This document shows positions 33,568 to 43,114 of a stretch of 64,000 nt of DNA, in pieces. The stretch is from the NCBI RefSeq assembly GCF_028561565.1, contig NZ_JAQQTE010000004.1, positions 203,017-267,016 on the forward strand. The letters run 5' to 3'. A program made the position numbers and the translations under genes. The DNA is from Gilvibacter sediminis. GTDB lineage: Bacteria > Bacteroidota > Bacteroidia > Flavobacteriales > Flavobacteriaceae. The notes under the pieces are model-generated. The model was not told where the DNA came from and searched no databases. It was given only the letters and a program-made list of their open reading frames with translations. Position 1 is the stretch's first letter; every line of letters starts with the position of its first letter.

Positions 33568-35040
33568 ATGCCACGAATATTTGCCCTTAAGCTGATTGCT
33601 CTTTGCTGTGTGATTCTATGCCTAATAAGTTGTTCTAAAGACTCCGGTGATATCAAAACACTTCTCGGAACAACCCTAAGCCAGCAAACAATAGACGCCT
33701 TTTTAGATCGAGAAATGAAAGCATTGAACATACCGGGTCTATCCATTGCGATCATTAATGAGGGGCAGGTGGTTTATCATCGGGTCAAAGGAATGGCCGA
33801 TAAACAAAAGCAGCTTCCTGTTGATTCGCTTTCCATTTTTGAAGGTGCTTCTATTTCTAAACCCGTCTTTGGTCATTTTGTGATGACGCTGGTAGATGAC
33901 GGCTTGTTGGATTTAGACAAGCCGCTTTATCAATACTTGCCCAATCCAGACATTGCCCACGATCCGCGCTACAAAAAGATCACAGCCAGAATGGCGCTTT
34001 CCCACAGAACAGGCTTTCCCAATTGGCGGGATGATTACCCGGAAAAGGAGCTGTTTATTCAGTTTGAGCCGGGAAGTGAATATCATTATTCCGGGGAAGG
34101 CTATCAGTATCTGGCAGAAGTGATCCGACATCTTTTAAAAACCAATTGGGCTGGAGTAGAGGCGGAGTTTCAAAAAAGAGTGGCCCATCCTTTAGGAATG
34201 CGGCACACTAAATTCATTCAAGACGACTATATACGCAAACACAAGGTACAGCCCTATGATCAAAGCGGGCAATGGATCGACAAATACGCCAATCCATGGT
34301 GGGCGAGTCGTGATTCGGTCTTTGTGGCGCCAACTACACTGCATTCAGAAGCGCTGGATTTTTCCAAATGGATGATCGCCATGATGAATCAGCAAGGTTT
34401 ATCGCAAGAGGGGTTTACAGAACTATATAAACCACATTCAGAGATTTCAAACGGTTTATTGCAACAAGACTACACTCTAGGTTTTACTAAACTCGCCGTG
34501 CTGAATCGCGCAGAACTCTTTACCCACAGTGGGAATAACGACGGTTTCTCTACCTACTTTGCTTTTGACAAAGACAAAAAATGGGGCTTCGTGTTCTTTG
34601 CTAATGCCTCCCGAGCAGGTGAAGCCTTAGCCCAACATTTGAGCTACAGACTATTACTCTCGGGAACCGTGTGGAAAATAGGAGTCATCGTCTTGGTCTT
34701 TGTCTTTGGGTTGATGCTGCTATTAAACAATCTATTTGCGCTTTTATTCAAACCAAGAGCAGTTGCATCTCGAGTTAGAAAAGTAAATCTATTGATTGGA
34801 CTGACCGTCTGTGTTTGGGTTGTGGTTTTATTACTACTAATGCTTTCTCCCGCTTACGGATGGATCAATTATTTATATCCATTGGCGCTTTTTAGTGTGT
34901 TGCTCTTAGTAGCCTTCAGCCTAAAACAACTCAGAAAACAAACGGATACTCAAGAGAGAAAAAATTCAGGTATGATCTTTCAACAAGTTTTGCTTACCCT
35001 AACTGTTTTTGCAGGGCTGCTCTTAATTTTTGTCGAATAG
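33568..35040 (+). CDS. Serine hydrolase lipoprotein, class C beta-lactamase family, with C-terminal helices
   Basis: 490 residues. Lipobox Cys22 (L-I-S-C). Catalytic Ser95-x-x-Lys98 (A-S-I-S-K). The second motif reads Tyr-Ser-Gly instead of Tyr-x-Asn (H-Y-S-G-E-G-Y), a common variant in flavobacterial exported members, and H-S-G-N-N-D-G is the third motif. After the hydrolase domain (to about 365) four hydrophobic segments (about 370-395, 410-430, 434-450 and 470-488) are unusual and would add a membrane domain to a lipid-anchored enzyme. Substrate unknown. Confidence 0.85.
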   Translation: MPRIFALKLIALCCVILCLISCSKDSGDIKTLLGTTLSQQTIDAFLDREMKALNIPGLSIAIINEGQVVYHRVKGMADKQKQLPVDSLSIFEGASISKPVFGHFVMTLVDDGLLDLDKPLYQYLPNPDIAHDPRYKKITARMALSHRTGFPNWRDDYPEKELFIQFEPGSEYHYSGEGYQYLAEVIRHLLKTNWAGVEAEFQKRVAHPLGMRHTKFIQDDYIRKHKVQPYDQSGQWIDKYANPWWASRDSVFVAPTTLHSEALDFSKWMIAMMNQQGLSQEGFTELYKPHSEISNGLLQQDYTLGFTKLAVLNRAELFTHSGNNDGFSTYFAFDKDKKWGFVFFANASRAGEALAQHLSYRLLLSGTVWKIGVIVLVFVFGLMLLLNNLFALLFKPRAVASRVRKVNLLIGLTVCVWVVVLLLLMLSPAYGWINYLYPLALFSVLLLVAFSLKQLRKQTDTQERKNSGMIFQQVLLTLTVFAGLLLIFVE

Positions 35041-35095
35041 TCGGATAAGCACTGGAGCCCTATTGCATCTTGCTCAAAAAGAACTATTTTCACCT

Positions 35096-35341
35096 ATGCA
35101 ATTACAAAATCAATCCAAAGAACTGCTCGAAAAAAAACTTCGCAAAACGCTAACAACAGTAAAGATCCTAACTTGGGTTACCGTGGCTCTAGCTGCCTAT
35201 TGTATTTTTTGGTGGTTTACAGACCGTGAGGATTTTGACTGGAATTTTGGATTCATCATCCTCTCCATTGTACTGATCATTCAAGCTTTAGGCAAAAGAG
35301 CAAAGGGGATCATGCAAGAGTTGGATAATCAAGAAGAGTGA
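35096..35341 (+). CDS. Small two-helix membrane protein, 81 aa
   Basis: Start taken at ATG 35096; the frame is open further upstream across the preceding stop but without a good start. A Lys/Gln-rich N-terminus (1-22) leads to two membrane segments (about 24-42 and 50-66) and a charged tail. Family not recognised. Converges with the next gene. Confidence 0.5.
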   Translation: MQLQNQSKELLEKKLRKTLTTVKILTWVTVALAAYCIFWWFTDREDFDWNFGFIILSIVLIIQALGKRAKGIMQELDNQEE

Positions 35342-35350
35342 CTTTAAGTG

Positions 35351-35878
35351 TCAACGTATTTCCACCCCAAATGTATTCAAGATCACAATCACAAACATAA
35401 AAACAAACAGTATTGCTGAAATCAGCACTAAAAAGTTGTTAGACCGGAAGCGGCGTTCCAACTTTTTAGGTTCTTTAAGTTTTTTTTCAAAATCAGGATG
35501 CTCTTTGCCTAATACAATTTTAGTGTAAGGGTGATTGCAATACTTTAAAATCTCGTCTAGAACCCTGTTGATTAAACTGTTCGTCCTCCAAATAGCTAGG
35601 AGCATTAAAAGAAAAAAGGAAATCCCAGCCCAAATTGCTAGTGTAAACAGGAGTTGATTAGACTCTGAATACACTTGGAATATTGTAAAAAGGAAGGCCG
35701 CGGCAAAAAGGCTGTAGTAGTTGAATCGCTTAGCAAAAAGCTCCTCTAAAAACCGACGTTCTTCATCTAAATCTTTATAATCCTTCGATTCACTGTTAAT
35801 GCATGGAGGGTCAACTTCTGGACTCTTTGGACTTCGATTATTATCATTTTTATCACTAGTACTACCTACATTTTCCAT
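35351..35878 (-). CDS. Two-helix membrane protein, 175 aa
   Basis: The only minus-strand gene between 17.2 and 52.2 kb. Acidic, Ser/Asn-rich N-terminus (1-40), two membrane segments at about 54-70 and 75-95, a basic cytoplasmic stretch, and a third segment at about 150-170. No family recognised. Confidence 0.55.
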   Translation of the reverse strand: MENVGSTSDKNDNNRSPKSPEVDPPCINSESKDYKDLDEERRFLEELFAKRFNYYSLFAAAFLFTIFQVYSESNQLLFTLAIWAGISFFLLMLLAIWRTNSLINRVLDEILKYCNHPYTKIVLGKEHPDFEKKLKEPKKLERRFRSNNFLVLISAILFVFMFVIVILNTFGVEIR

Positions 35879-36020
35879 ACTTAAAGATACAACTATTTAG
35901 GCGTCAGCGTGACATTTCAGGTATTGTTCAAGCAACAGGCTTTGTGCAGCAAAATTTCCCCAAGGAAATCTGCCAGCCAAGTCGTAAATTTACAAGAGCA
36001 CAGAACACCCTTTAGAATTG

Positions 36021-37244
36021 ATGAAAGACAAACAGCCGGTTTATATTATTGGAGCAGGGGTAAGCGGCCTTATCGCTGCCTATGAATTAGAACAAGCGGG
36101 CCATAGCCCCGTGATCTTAGAGCAAAGTGAGTCCGTAGGCGGAAGAGTAAAAACGCTGGATGAAAAGGGCTTTCCTTTAGATTTAGGCTTCCAAGTTCTG
36201 CTGAGTGCCTATCCGTTGGCGAAGCAATATTTAGACATGGATGCCTTGGAGTTGCGCAAATTGGAGTCTGGAGCTTTGATCTATGCCGATGGCAAATCCT
36301 ACCGTATCGGTGATCCGCTGCGGAATTTAGGAGTGCTTATTCCCACTATGCTTGCGGATATTGGTTCTATCAGTGACAAGCTGAAGATTCTCAAACTCAA
36401 TCAACGTTTGAAAAACAAATCCATCGCTGAGATCTTTGAAACTCCAGAAAGTACCACCTTAGAGTATCTGCAAGACTTTGGATTCTCTTCTAAGATCATT
36501 GCGCGCTTTTTTAAGCCCTTCTTCGCGGGAATATTCCTGGAGCCTGAGTTACGCACCTCCAGCAGAATGTTTGAATTTGTCTACAGGATGTTTGGGGAAG
36601 GATACGCCACCATCCCAAAGGCAGGTATTGGCGCAATCAGTGAACAGTTGAAGACTAAACTGAAAAACACGGAATTCAGATTCAACACCGAGGTAAAAAC
36701 GGTGACTAGTAATCACATAAGCTTGAACTCTGGCGAGCAATTAGACCATAACGGTGTTATTCTGGCCAGCAATGCCGCTTCTTTAGTCTTAGGGCAAGAA
36801 ATTCCTAATATTGACTGGAAGTCTTGTATGTGTATCTATTTTGAGGTGGATCAAACCAACATCCCCAAAGAGACGATCGCATTGGTGTCGGATGCTGGCA
36901 AATATTCAAACAACCTTTACGCGTACAAAGACCTCAAAACGGGCAAAAAGATCTTATCCGTAACGGTTTTGGAGTATAGCGAGGTGTCTAAGGATGAGCT
37001 TATTGAATCAGTGGTGGCCGAGGTAAAACAGTATACAGGCGCGCAAAGGGTAAATTACATTCAGCATTACGACATTGTTCAAGCGCTGCCTGACATTCAC
37101 GATCTTAAAATGACCATGGAACTCGACAAAACTCAAGTGATGGAGTCGGTTTATTTGGCAGGTGATGCGCAATTGAACGGTTCCTTGAACGCTGCCATGG
37201 AAGCAGGGCGAATCGCTGCTCAGGCACTTTTATCTAATTCTTAA
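36021..37244 (+). CDS. FAD-dependent amine oxidase / desaturase-like oxidoreductase
   Basis: 407 residues from ATG 36021 (a TTG immediately precedes). N-terminal dinucleotide fold I-I-G-A-G-V-S-G-L (about 9-17) followed by E-Q and G-G-R-V, the hallmark of the flavin amine oxidase superfamily, which also includes phytoene desaturase and protoporphyrinogen oxidase. C-terminal motif G-D-A-Q-L-N-G-S-L-N-A-A-M-E-A-G closes the FAD site. The substrate is not evident; carotenoid or porphyrin chemistry is conceivable in this organism but not shown. Followed after 12 nt by a Gfo/Idh/MocA oxidoreductase. Confidence 0.87.
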   Translation: MKDKQPVYIIGAGVSGLIAAYELEQAGHSPVILEQSESVGGRVKTLDEKGFPLDLGFQVLLSAYPLAKQYLDMDALELRKLESGALIYADGKSYRIGDPLRNLGVLIPTMLADIGSISDKLKILKLNQRLKNKSIAEIFETPESTTLEYLQDFGFSSKIIARFFKPFFAGIFLEPELRTSSRMFEFVYRMFGEGYATIPKAGIGAISEQLKTKLKNTEFRFNTEVKTVTSNHISLNSGEQLDHNGVILASNAASLVLGQEIPNIDWKSCMCIYFEVDQTNIPKETIALVSDAGKYSNNLYAYKDLKTGKKILSVTVLEYSEVSKDELIESVVAEVKQYTGAQRVNYIQHYDIVQALPDIHDLKMTMELDKTQVMESVYLAGDAQLNGSLNAAMEAGRIAAQALLSNS

Positions 37245-37256
37245 AATCGAAGATCC

Positions 37257-38366
37257 ATGCGAAACCGCTTACTACTGATCCTTTGTCTTGTTTTATTCGG
37301 AGCCGATCTGCAGAGTCAAAATGCAGAGGAACCTTTGCGTATTGGAGTGATTGGCTTAACCCATACCCATGTGCATTGGATTTTTGGGAGTGAGCCTCGT
37401 GGTGACATTCAAATTGTGGGCATAGTAGAGCCCAACCGAGAATTGGCTCAGCGATATGCGGATCAATACAACTTTTCTATGGACAAGGTCTATGACACTA
37501 TGGACGCCCTTTTTAATAATACCAACCCAGAAGCGGTAACGGCTTTTGGAACCATCTATGCGCATTTAGAGGTTGTCGAGGCTGCAGCACCTCGCGGAAT
37601 CCACGTCATGGTAGAAAAACCTTTGGCCGTAAGTCTGGAGCACGCTCTAAAAATGAAGGCCTTGGCCCAAAAGCACGGGATTCATCTACTGACCAATTAT
37701 GAGACCACTTGGTATCCTACAACCCACAAAGCTTACGAGCTTGTTAAGACCGAAAATAGAATTGGCGCAATTAGAAAGATCATGGTTCATGACGGTCATA
37801 AAGGACCTAAAAAGATCGGGGTCAATAAAGAGTTTCTAGATTGGTTGACCGACCCTGTATTAAACGGCGGAGGAGCTGAATTTGATTTTGGTTGTTATGG
37901 CGCTAACCTGTTGACTTGGTTTATGGATGGGCAAAGACCCAATAGTGTGACCGCTATTTCCACCCAATTGCAGGCAGAGAACAATCCCAAGGTTCAAGAT
38001 GAATCTATCATACTATTACAATACGATGACGCGGTAGCCATTATTCAAGGCTCTTGGAATTGGCCCATCGGCAGAAAGGACATGGAGATCTACGGTTTAG
38101 ATGGGGTAGTTTATGCGGATAACAGACACGATTTGAGAATTCGTATTTCTGAGGGCTATGACGGTTATGATGAGCAGCAGCTGAAACTTGAAGAACGAGC
38201 CGCTCCCTATGATGATCCCTTTGCGCTTTTTGCAGCAGTGATTAGAGGCGAGGTGGAACTATCAGCCTATGATCTCAACTCCTTAGAGAATAATATGTTG
38301 GTCGTGGAGATCTTAGAAGCGGCAAAAGAAAGTGCGGTGCTCAATAAAACGATAGACTTAAATTAA
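37257..38366 (+). CDS. Exported Gfo/Idh/MocA-family oxidoreductase
   Basis: 369 residues with a signal peptide ending L-Q-S-Q. NAD(P)-binding fold (R-I-G-V-I-G-L-T-H-T-H near residue 27) and the E-K-P-L-A motif of the family near 121. Family members oxidise or reduce sugars and polyols at a bound nicotinamide. Export makes it resemble periplasmic glucose-fructose-type oxidoreductases with tightly bound cofactor. Possibly in one unit with the FAD enzyme upstream. Confidence 0.87.
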   Translation: MRNRLLLILCLVLFGADLQSQNAEEPLRIGVIGLTHTHVHWIFGSEPRGDIQIVGIVEPNRELAQRYADQYNFSMDKVYDTMDALFNNTNPEAVTAFGTIYAHLEVVEAAAPRGIHVMVEKPLAVSLEHALKMKALAQKHGIHLLTNYETTWYPTTHKAYELVKTENRIGAIRKIMVHDGHKGPKKIGVNKEFLDWLTDPVLNGGGAEFDFGCYGANLLTWFMDGQRPNSVTAISTQLQAENNPKVQDESIILLQYDDAVAIIQGSWNWPIGRKDMEIYGLDGVVYADNRHDLRIRISEGYDGYDEQQLKLEERAAPYDDPFALFAAVIRGEVELSAYDLNSLENNMLVVEILEAAKESAVLNKTIDLN

Positions 38367-38385
38367 TTATCAAAAGACAAATGCT

Positions 38386-39195
38386 TTGAAAACCATATAC
38401 TTTTCAGTCTTACTCTTAATTTGTGGCTCAACTATTGCCCAAGACAAACAGCAACAGCTTCTTGCCGATAACAACATCCGCAGTATGCGAATAGAAGGTG
38501 TGGAATATAACAAAGGCAAGATTTCCAAACAGACCTTTAACCTTGAAGAGTTTGATCAATACGGCAATACAACGGTTTTTAAGGCGATGGATGAGGACAA
38601 TAACATAAAGACTGAGATTGTCTACAATTATTCTCCTGACGGTAATACTCGTTATGAAAAACAGTTTGACAAAGCTGGGGAATTGAAATATACTTTCGTC
38701 ACCATTACAAACAGAGAAGATCGCTCACTAAGGCGACTGCAAATAGGAACTGCCAAGGACACCTTTGTTGACCAAACTCGTTATAGAGGCGTCAATTTAA
38801 AAGACAGCATTATGTACAGCGTTAAGTTTGGGGCTCGTGTTTTAGACTGGAAGTGGGAATACGATGATGAAGGTCGACTGATTGGTGAGACGCGTTATGA
38901 CGGTTTTGGAGACCCCATGTATGAGGCTACTTATACTTATGAAATTGAAGGGGACTGCGTGAAGCGCTTTGATCAAGATGGAGATTTAGACCTTCACGAG
39001 TGTATCAGCGGGAATACAGAGGTCCTTCACATGCTCCGGACTTTTGATGGATTTCTGTACGGTCTGCGTTTGCCATTTGAAGAGGGCGGTAAAATGGTTA
39101 CGACCAAAACGCAAGAGGGACTTGATGCGCGCCGGCAGTATTTTTCCAAAAAGGGTGATTTGATGGCCGAGATTACTTATACCTATCAGAAATGA
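38386..39195 (+). CDS. Secreted repeat protein, RHS/MORN-like strands
   Basis: 269 residues. TTG start at 38386 marks the beginning of the signal peptide (ending T-I-A-Q). The mature part carries repeated strands with Y-D-D-E-G-R-L-I, F-D-Q-Y-G-N and F-D-K-A-G-E motifs, the pattern of YD/RHS-like or MORN-like repeats, which make elongated beta sheets. Same style as the proteins at 30.6 and 39.8 kb. Function unknown. Confidence 0.6.
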   Translation: MKTIYFSVLLLICGSTIAQDKQQQLLADNNIRSMRIEGVEYNKGKISKQTFNLEEFDQYGNTTVFKAMDEDNNIKTEIVYNYSPDGNTRYEKQFDKAGELKYTFVTITNREDRSLRRLQIGTAKDTFVDQTRYRGVNLKDSIMYSVKFGARVLDWKWEYDDEGRLIGETRYDGFGDPMYEATYTYEIEGDCVKRFDQDGDLDLHECISGNTEVLHMLRTFDGFLYGLRLPFEEGGKMVTTKTQEGLDARRQYFSKKGDLMAEITYTYQK

Positions 39196-39214
39196 TGACA
39201 TTCCTTGAGCTTCA

Positions 39215-39715
39215 ATGAACCTATTTAACTTCATTAAGAAAAACTCCTTTGCTATAATCATTACTGTTGTTGGGAGCTATTGGGTTTATGATCATTTCAG
39301 TACCCAAAGCCAGATAGATAATTTGCGCTATGGAACCAAGGCCAATACCTTAAGAGAATCACTGCATATTCCCATTATAGATGTTTATATGAGCAGTGAT
39401 GATGGTATCCGCTGGGAATCCAATCGGGAGCTGCCTGAAGAAAATGAAACGCTTCATGCTTGGAAGTACGTCACTACAGTGGAAACCGATCCCACGATTT
39501 TGACCGGGGAGTGGGATGCATATAGAAAGTTAGACGCTCAGGGACGTGTGTTACAGTTCAACATGCTAAGTCAGATTGACGGAGATTCAGTCTCCATTAG
39601 AAAAGGCAACCTATTTTATTTTGAAGAGGAGTACCGTGATGAGCACAAGCTTGGCGAAGCTGCTATTGATAGTATTTGTAAGAGTTGGGGTTTGGATTAT
39701 TTGGTAAAGGGCTAA
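39215..39715 (+). CDS. Single-pass membrane protein, 166 aa
   Basis: Residues 10-26 form a membrane helix (A-I-I-I-T-V-V-G-S-Y-W-V-Y) with a basic cytoplasmic start, followed by a periplasmic mixed domain. No motif recognised. 19 nt after the secreted repeat protein gene. Confidence 0.5.
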   Translation: MNLFNFIKKNSFAIIITVVGSYWVYDHFSTQSQIDNLRYGTKANTLRESLHIPIIDVYMSSDDGIRWESNRELPEENETLHAWKYVTTVETDPTILTGEWDAYRKLDAQGRVLQFNMLSQIDGDSVSIRKGNLFYFEEEYRDEHKLGEAAIDSICKSWGLDYLVKG

Positions 39716-39830
39716 AACTTTCAAACTGAATATGAGATGAATCACTAGTTCCAGTCTTTGTTATAAATTAGAGGGGAATGTATTCTTCACAAATTGCTTA
39801 ATTTGAACGTGGAAGTATAAATCAAGACCG

Positions 39831-40343
39831 ATGCTCAAAAGAACTTTAAGCTTATTGTTACTGTTGGTTCCCTTGTTTTCTTTTTCACAAGAGGTTGTAG
39901 CGGATGATGATCTTTATCAAGACGCAAATCTCATCGTTTACAAAAAGAACACTAAAGAAAAGTACACAGGGCTATCACAAGTTACCAAGGGCAATGGCCA
40001 TGTCATGAGTCAAAGTAAGTACGAGCAGGGAATTATTTTGGAGACGGAGATCTATTACAACAAAAGCTATCGAGAACTTGCCAATAAGGTGATTTATTAC
40101 CCGGATCAGCCTTATGTGGCCCAACAGGAAATCAAATACTATTCAAATAAAGAAGGATCTTGGCAGGAGATCAAATACAACAACACCCTTGGTAAAAAGA
40201 TCAAGTTTGAAACCTACAAAAACGGTGTGCTGACCTATCAGTGTACTTATCTCAACGGTAAAAAGCACGGCATTGAATTTTGTTTGCTCAGCGACGGATC
40301 AGAAACTCGAGTAGAATACAATCAAGGTAAAAAGATCAAATAA
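39831..40343 (+). CDS. Secreted MORN-like repeat protein (YwqK-type)
   Basis: 170 residues. Signal peptide (ending S-F-S-Q), then repeats built around Y-K-N-G-V-L-T-Y, Y-L-N-G-K-K-H-G-I and N-Q-G-K-K-I, the YwqK/MORN pattern found in many Bacteroidota exported proteins and in immunity-type proteins. Such repeats form an elongated beta sheet; a partner is not visible. Immediately followed (12 nt) by another secreted protein gene. Confidence 0.65.
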   Translation: MLKRTLSLLLLLVPLFSFSQEVVADDDLYQDANLIVYKKNTKEKYTGLSQVTKGNGHVMSQSKYEQGIILETEIYYNKSYRELANKVIYYPDQPYVAQQEIKYYSNKEGSWQEIKYNNTLGKKIKFETYKNGVLTYQCTYLNGKKHGIEFCLLSDGSETRVEYNQGKKIK

Positions 40344-40355
40344 TCACATCCCCTT

Positions 40356-40889
40356 ATGAAAAATATACTTGCTATTGCATTTCTCATGATGAGCTTTAGT
40401 CTTACAGCTCAAACTCCAGTGAGCGCTCTGGCTGATGAGCTCCTCTTGCTAAATGCAGGTGGTGTCTTGCGCGGAGTAGAGTTTTATTCCGATGTCAATG
40501 GTGTAAAGAAAGTTGAATCCAGACGCTCAAATATGGAGCTTTATGAAGAGGACAAACAAGCTGATGGAGCGCTTTATTTGTACTACGAGCTCGCTTTGAG
40601 CAATGGTAAAACTGCTGATGTAGACTATCATTTTGATGCCGACGGTTATCTGTTTTCGCTTTCTACCAACACTTACACAGAATCAGACGAGCAGGCGCAG
40701 GCGCTCTATGACCATTTGCTGAATTATTTGAAGAGCAACTTTAAAAGCACAGGCACCGATAACGAAGGTTGGCAAACCTTTGAAGGCCGCAGACAGAATT
40801 ACACCTACAAGCTCTATCTGCAAATGAAGGAGCAAGGCATGTGGAAAAAAACCAAATACATTGGTTTTGATATGGCGGTTGTGCAATAG
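40356..40889 (+). CDS. Secreted hypothetical protein, 177 aa
   Basis: Signal peptide ending L-T-A-Q. The mature part is mixed alpha/beta with a beta segment F-E-G-R-R-Q-N-Y-T-Y-K-L-Y near residue 145. No Cys. Family not recognised. Probably co-transcribed with the YwqK-type gene upstream. Confidence 0.55.
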   Translation: MKNILAIAFLMMSFSLTAQTPVSALADELLLLNAGGVLRGVEFYSDVNGVKKVESRRSNMELYEEDKQADGALYLYYELALSNGKTADVDYHFDADGYLFSLSTNTYTESDEQAQALYDHLLNYLKSNFKSTGTDNEGWQTFEGRRQNYTYKLYLQMKEQGMWKKTKYIGFDMAVVQ

Positions 40890-40928
40890 TAAGATTGCAA
40901 GGATCTCCAAAGCATTTAGTTTTAAATC

Positions 40929-41480
40929 ATGAATCTCAAAAACATTCTTGCGCAAATCGGTTCTTATGTTCTTATTGGGATCTCCGTACTCGGTGTGATT
41001 GTGCTTTATGCAGGCTTTGGCGGTCGGGGTAAGAGCAATGATTTTGGCGGGGTCAACTATTATTTCGTTGCAGTTGGCGTAGCCTTATTGCTCCCCATGT
41101 TGATCTATATTTTAAAGACCAAGTTTGAGTTAGATCAATGGAACAATAACAAACGCAGGCAAATTAATAAGTTGATTAAGCATGGAGATCAGCTAACCGT
41201 AAATCTAGACGAACTTGAAGTGCAAACCAACAGTTATCTAAAAGAGATTGAAGTAGGCAGCGGATACAACACTAGAATGGAACGTATCCCAGTAAATCAT
41301 AATGTGCTGCTTATTTCCGCTGTTTATCGCGGCCAGCCCATCAATTACAAGGTAAATATTGATATGGATCCAACCAAACTCAAAATGTATTTGGCATTAA
41401 AAAAAGAAACCGTCATGTACGTGGATCCAAAGGACCCAAACAACAATCATCTTGATTTGAGCTTTTTAGAATTGAATTAA
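40929..41480 (+). CDS. Membrane protein, 183 aa
   Basis: Two membrane helices (about residues 12-33 and 43-62) are followed by a basic stretch and a soluble beta-rich domain (about 85-183). The C-terminal half may be cytoplasmic. No family recognised. Confidence 0.5.
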   Translation: MNLKNILAQIGSYVLIGISVLGVIVLYAGFGGRGKSNDFGGVNYYFVAVGVALLLPMLIYILKTKFELDQWNNNKRRQINKLIKHGDQLTVNLDELEVQTNSYLKEIEVGSGYNTRMERIPVNHNVLLISAVYRGQPINYKVNIDMDPTKLKMYLALKKETVMYVDPKDPNNNHLDLSFLELN

Positions 41481-41601
41481 TCAATTATCTTTAGCTTCTC
41501 ATCCCACCCAATTTTAACGTCAAATTACCTGAATTAGGCTTTGCGCCAAGCAATTGCTGTGGCTAACACTTTTTGTGGGTGTTTGAGAAACTCAAAACAA
41601 A

Positions 41602-42285
41602 ATGCATTTAAAAAAACTCTTTGCCTTTTTACTCATTCCATTACTGGCTTGTACTAATGACCCTTATGATACCAGTACTCCAGAGAATTTTGTCATTGCC
41701 CTTGGCCAGGTAAGCCAACAGCCAGAAGATCACAACCCTTTACCGTATTTCTATGATGAAGCTTCTGCGGCCGCCATATTGCGATTTGATCAAATGGGAA
41801 TGACAACTTCTGAAGCTTTTGCAAGTTTTAAAAACAATCTGGCTACCCAATTTCCGGGCCACGTAAAAAGAAACTTAGAAGGGCGAATCACAGTCTCGCT
41901 CGATGGATTTGCAGGGATGAAAACGCGCACTTTCAACTTTAGCGCAACGCTTATCGGCCCGCAATTGAAAGCTCGCACCGCCGCTGATTACGAATTTATT
42001 GGAGCTACAGCCCCAGATGCTGATGGGGTGGTTCAGCTAACACTAAAAATGGAAGGAGTAGAGCGCACCTTGCCCATTAAAAAAACACCTCAGGGGTATC
42101 GTATGTTTTTGGCTCCAGAAATGATTGAGGGTATAGACAACAATCTTAAAACAATAGAAAATCTTCAAGCGGTCTTTGTAGAGGCTAACAAACAATTAAT
42201 GGACGGAACCATCAATGAGGCTAATTTTGAGGCTGAGCTTGAGACCATACACAATGCCTACGCTCAGGCCTTGAATGGAATGTAG
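41602..42285 (+). CDS. Lipoprotein, 227 aa
   Basis: Lipobox Cys15 (L-L-A-C). Mature part begins T-P-E-N-F-V-I-A-L-G-Q-V with helical and strand segments; a short helical end (about 195-227). The T-P-E-x-F start is common in exported proteins of this group with an unassigned domain. No catalytic residues stand out. Confidence 0.55.
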   Translation: MHLKKLFAFLLIPLLACTNDPYDTSTPENFVIALGQVSQQPEDHNPLPYFYDEASAAAILRFDQMGMTTSEAFASFKNNLATQFPGHVKRNLEGRITVSLDGFAGMKTRTFNFSATLIGPQLKARTAADYEFIGATAPDADGVVQLTLKMEGVERTLPIKKTPQGYRMFLAPEMIEGIDNNLKTIENLQAVFVEANKQLMDGTINEANFEAELETIHNAYAQALNGM

Positions 42286-42350
42286 TCTCTGCTATAAGTT
42301 TACTCAGTCTTTTGCGTATCTTTAGGTAGTCTCAGAGCTGAGCTTCCTTT

Positions 42351-42680
42351 ATGATAAAAGACAAACTTGATTACAGTGTTTCGCTGCGGATGCAGGGCTT
42401 AGGGTCTAGCGAGATCCGAGCCAAGATGGAGCAAGAAGGGTTCTCAGAGGCGCAGATTGAGTACTACCTCAAAAAGTCTGATGAGGTCTTCCTTTCAGAA
42501 TCCGTTAACTACAGACGCAATCGCGCTAGGCGCGGTCCCAAACGCGGTTTAAAGACCTTTGCTTTAATTGTGAGTTTGGGCATGTTGCTCTTGGTCTTTT
42601 ACGGGTATTACGGTATCGGACTCTTGGGCCTATTCTTTTGTTGGACTTTGGTGCGATACAGTTCTTTTAATCGACTTTAA
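42351..42680 (+). CDS. Small membrane protein with helical N-terminus, 109 aa
   Basis: The first 50 residues form helices with a G-L-G-S-S-E-I-R-A-K-M-E-Q motif, similar to the short repeat found in many membrane proteins as an interaction segment. A basic block (R-R-N-R-A-R-R-G-P-K-R) precedes two membrane segments (about 70-100). Stop overlaps the next start (TAATG). A TATCTTTA element near 42318 could be its promoter. Confidence 0.55.
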   Translation: MIKDKLDYSVSLRMQGLGSSEIRAKMEQEGFSEAQIEYYLKKSDEVFLSESVNYRRNRARRGPKRGLKTFALIVSLGMLLLVFYGYYGIGLLGLFFCWTLVRYSSFNRL

Positions 42681-43042
42681 TGAACCAAACGAGCTCAAAG
42701 CATTCCCATAAGGACCTAGCTTTATTGTATCTGCGAAAATATGCGGAAAAAGACCTGCAAGCTATGGAAGAGCTGTTTGCAGAGGACATTGTGCTCAGGG
42801 ATTGGAAGATTCGCGTTGTGGGCAAAGCCCTAGCACTCAGTGAAACCAAAAAGAACTTTGAGGCTGCAACTTCATTAACTATAGAGGTGTTGGACACCTA
42901 TGAAAATGAAGATACCGTTGCTGCTGAGTTGAAAATTGTGGTAAACGGTACTGAAGAACTTTTCGTGGTGGATGTGATGCAGTTCAATGCGCAAGGCCAG
43001 ATCAAGGCCATACGTGCTTATTTGGGAAGAGGTGATGACTGA
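42680..43042 (+). CDS. SnoaL/NTF2-like protein
   Basis: 120 residues with the alpha+beta cone pattern of the SnoaL/NTF2 family: helix A-L-L-Y-L-R-K-Y-A-E-K-D, loop E-L-F-A-E-D-I-V-L-R-D-W, then strands ending I-R-A-Y. Family members are isomerases, hydrolases or ligand-binding proteins. Start overlaps the preceding stop, implying coupling. No signal peptide. Confidence 0.8.
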   Translation: MNQTSSKHSHKDLALLYLRKYAEKDLQAMEELFAEDIVLRDWKIRVVGKALALSETKKNFEAATSLTIEVLDTYENEDTVAAELKIVVNGTEELFVVDVMQFNAQGQIKAIRAYLGRGDD

Positions 43043-43114
43043 ATTATCATTGCCTCTCATACTCGAGTATTGCCGTATAGATGAAGGTCTCTTGAATTTT
43101 GATTAACTTAAACC

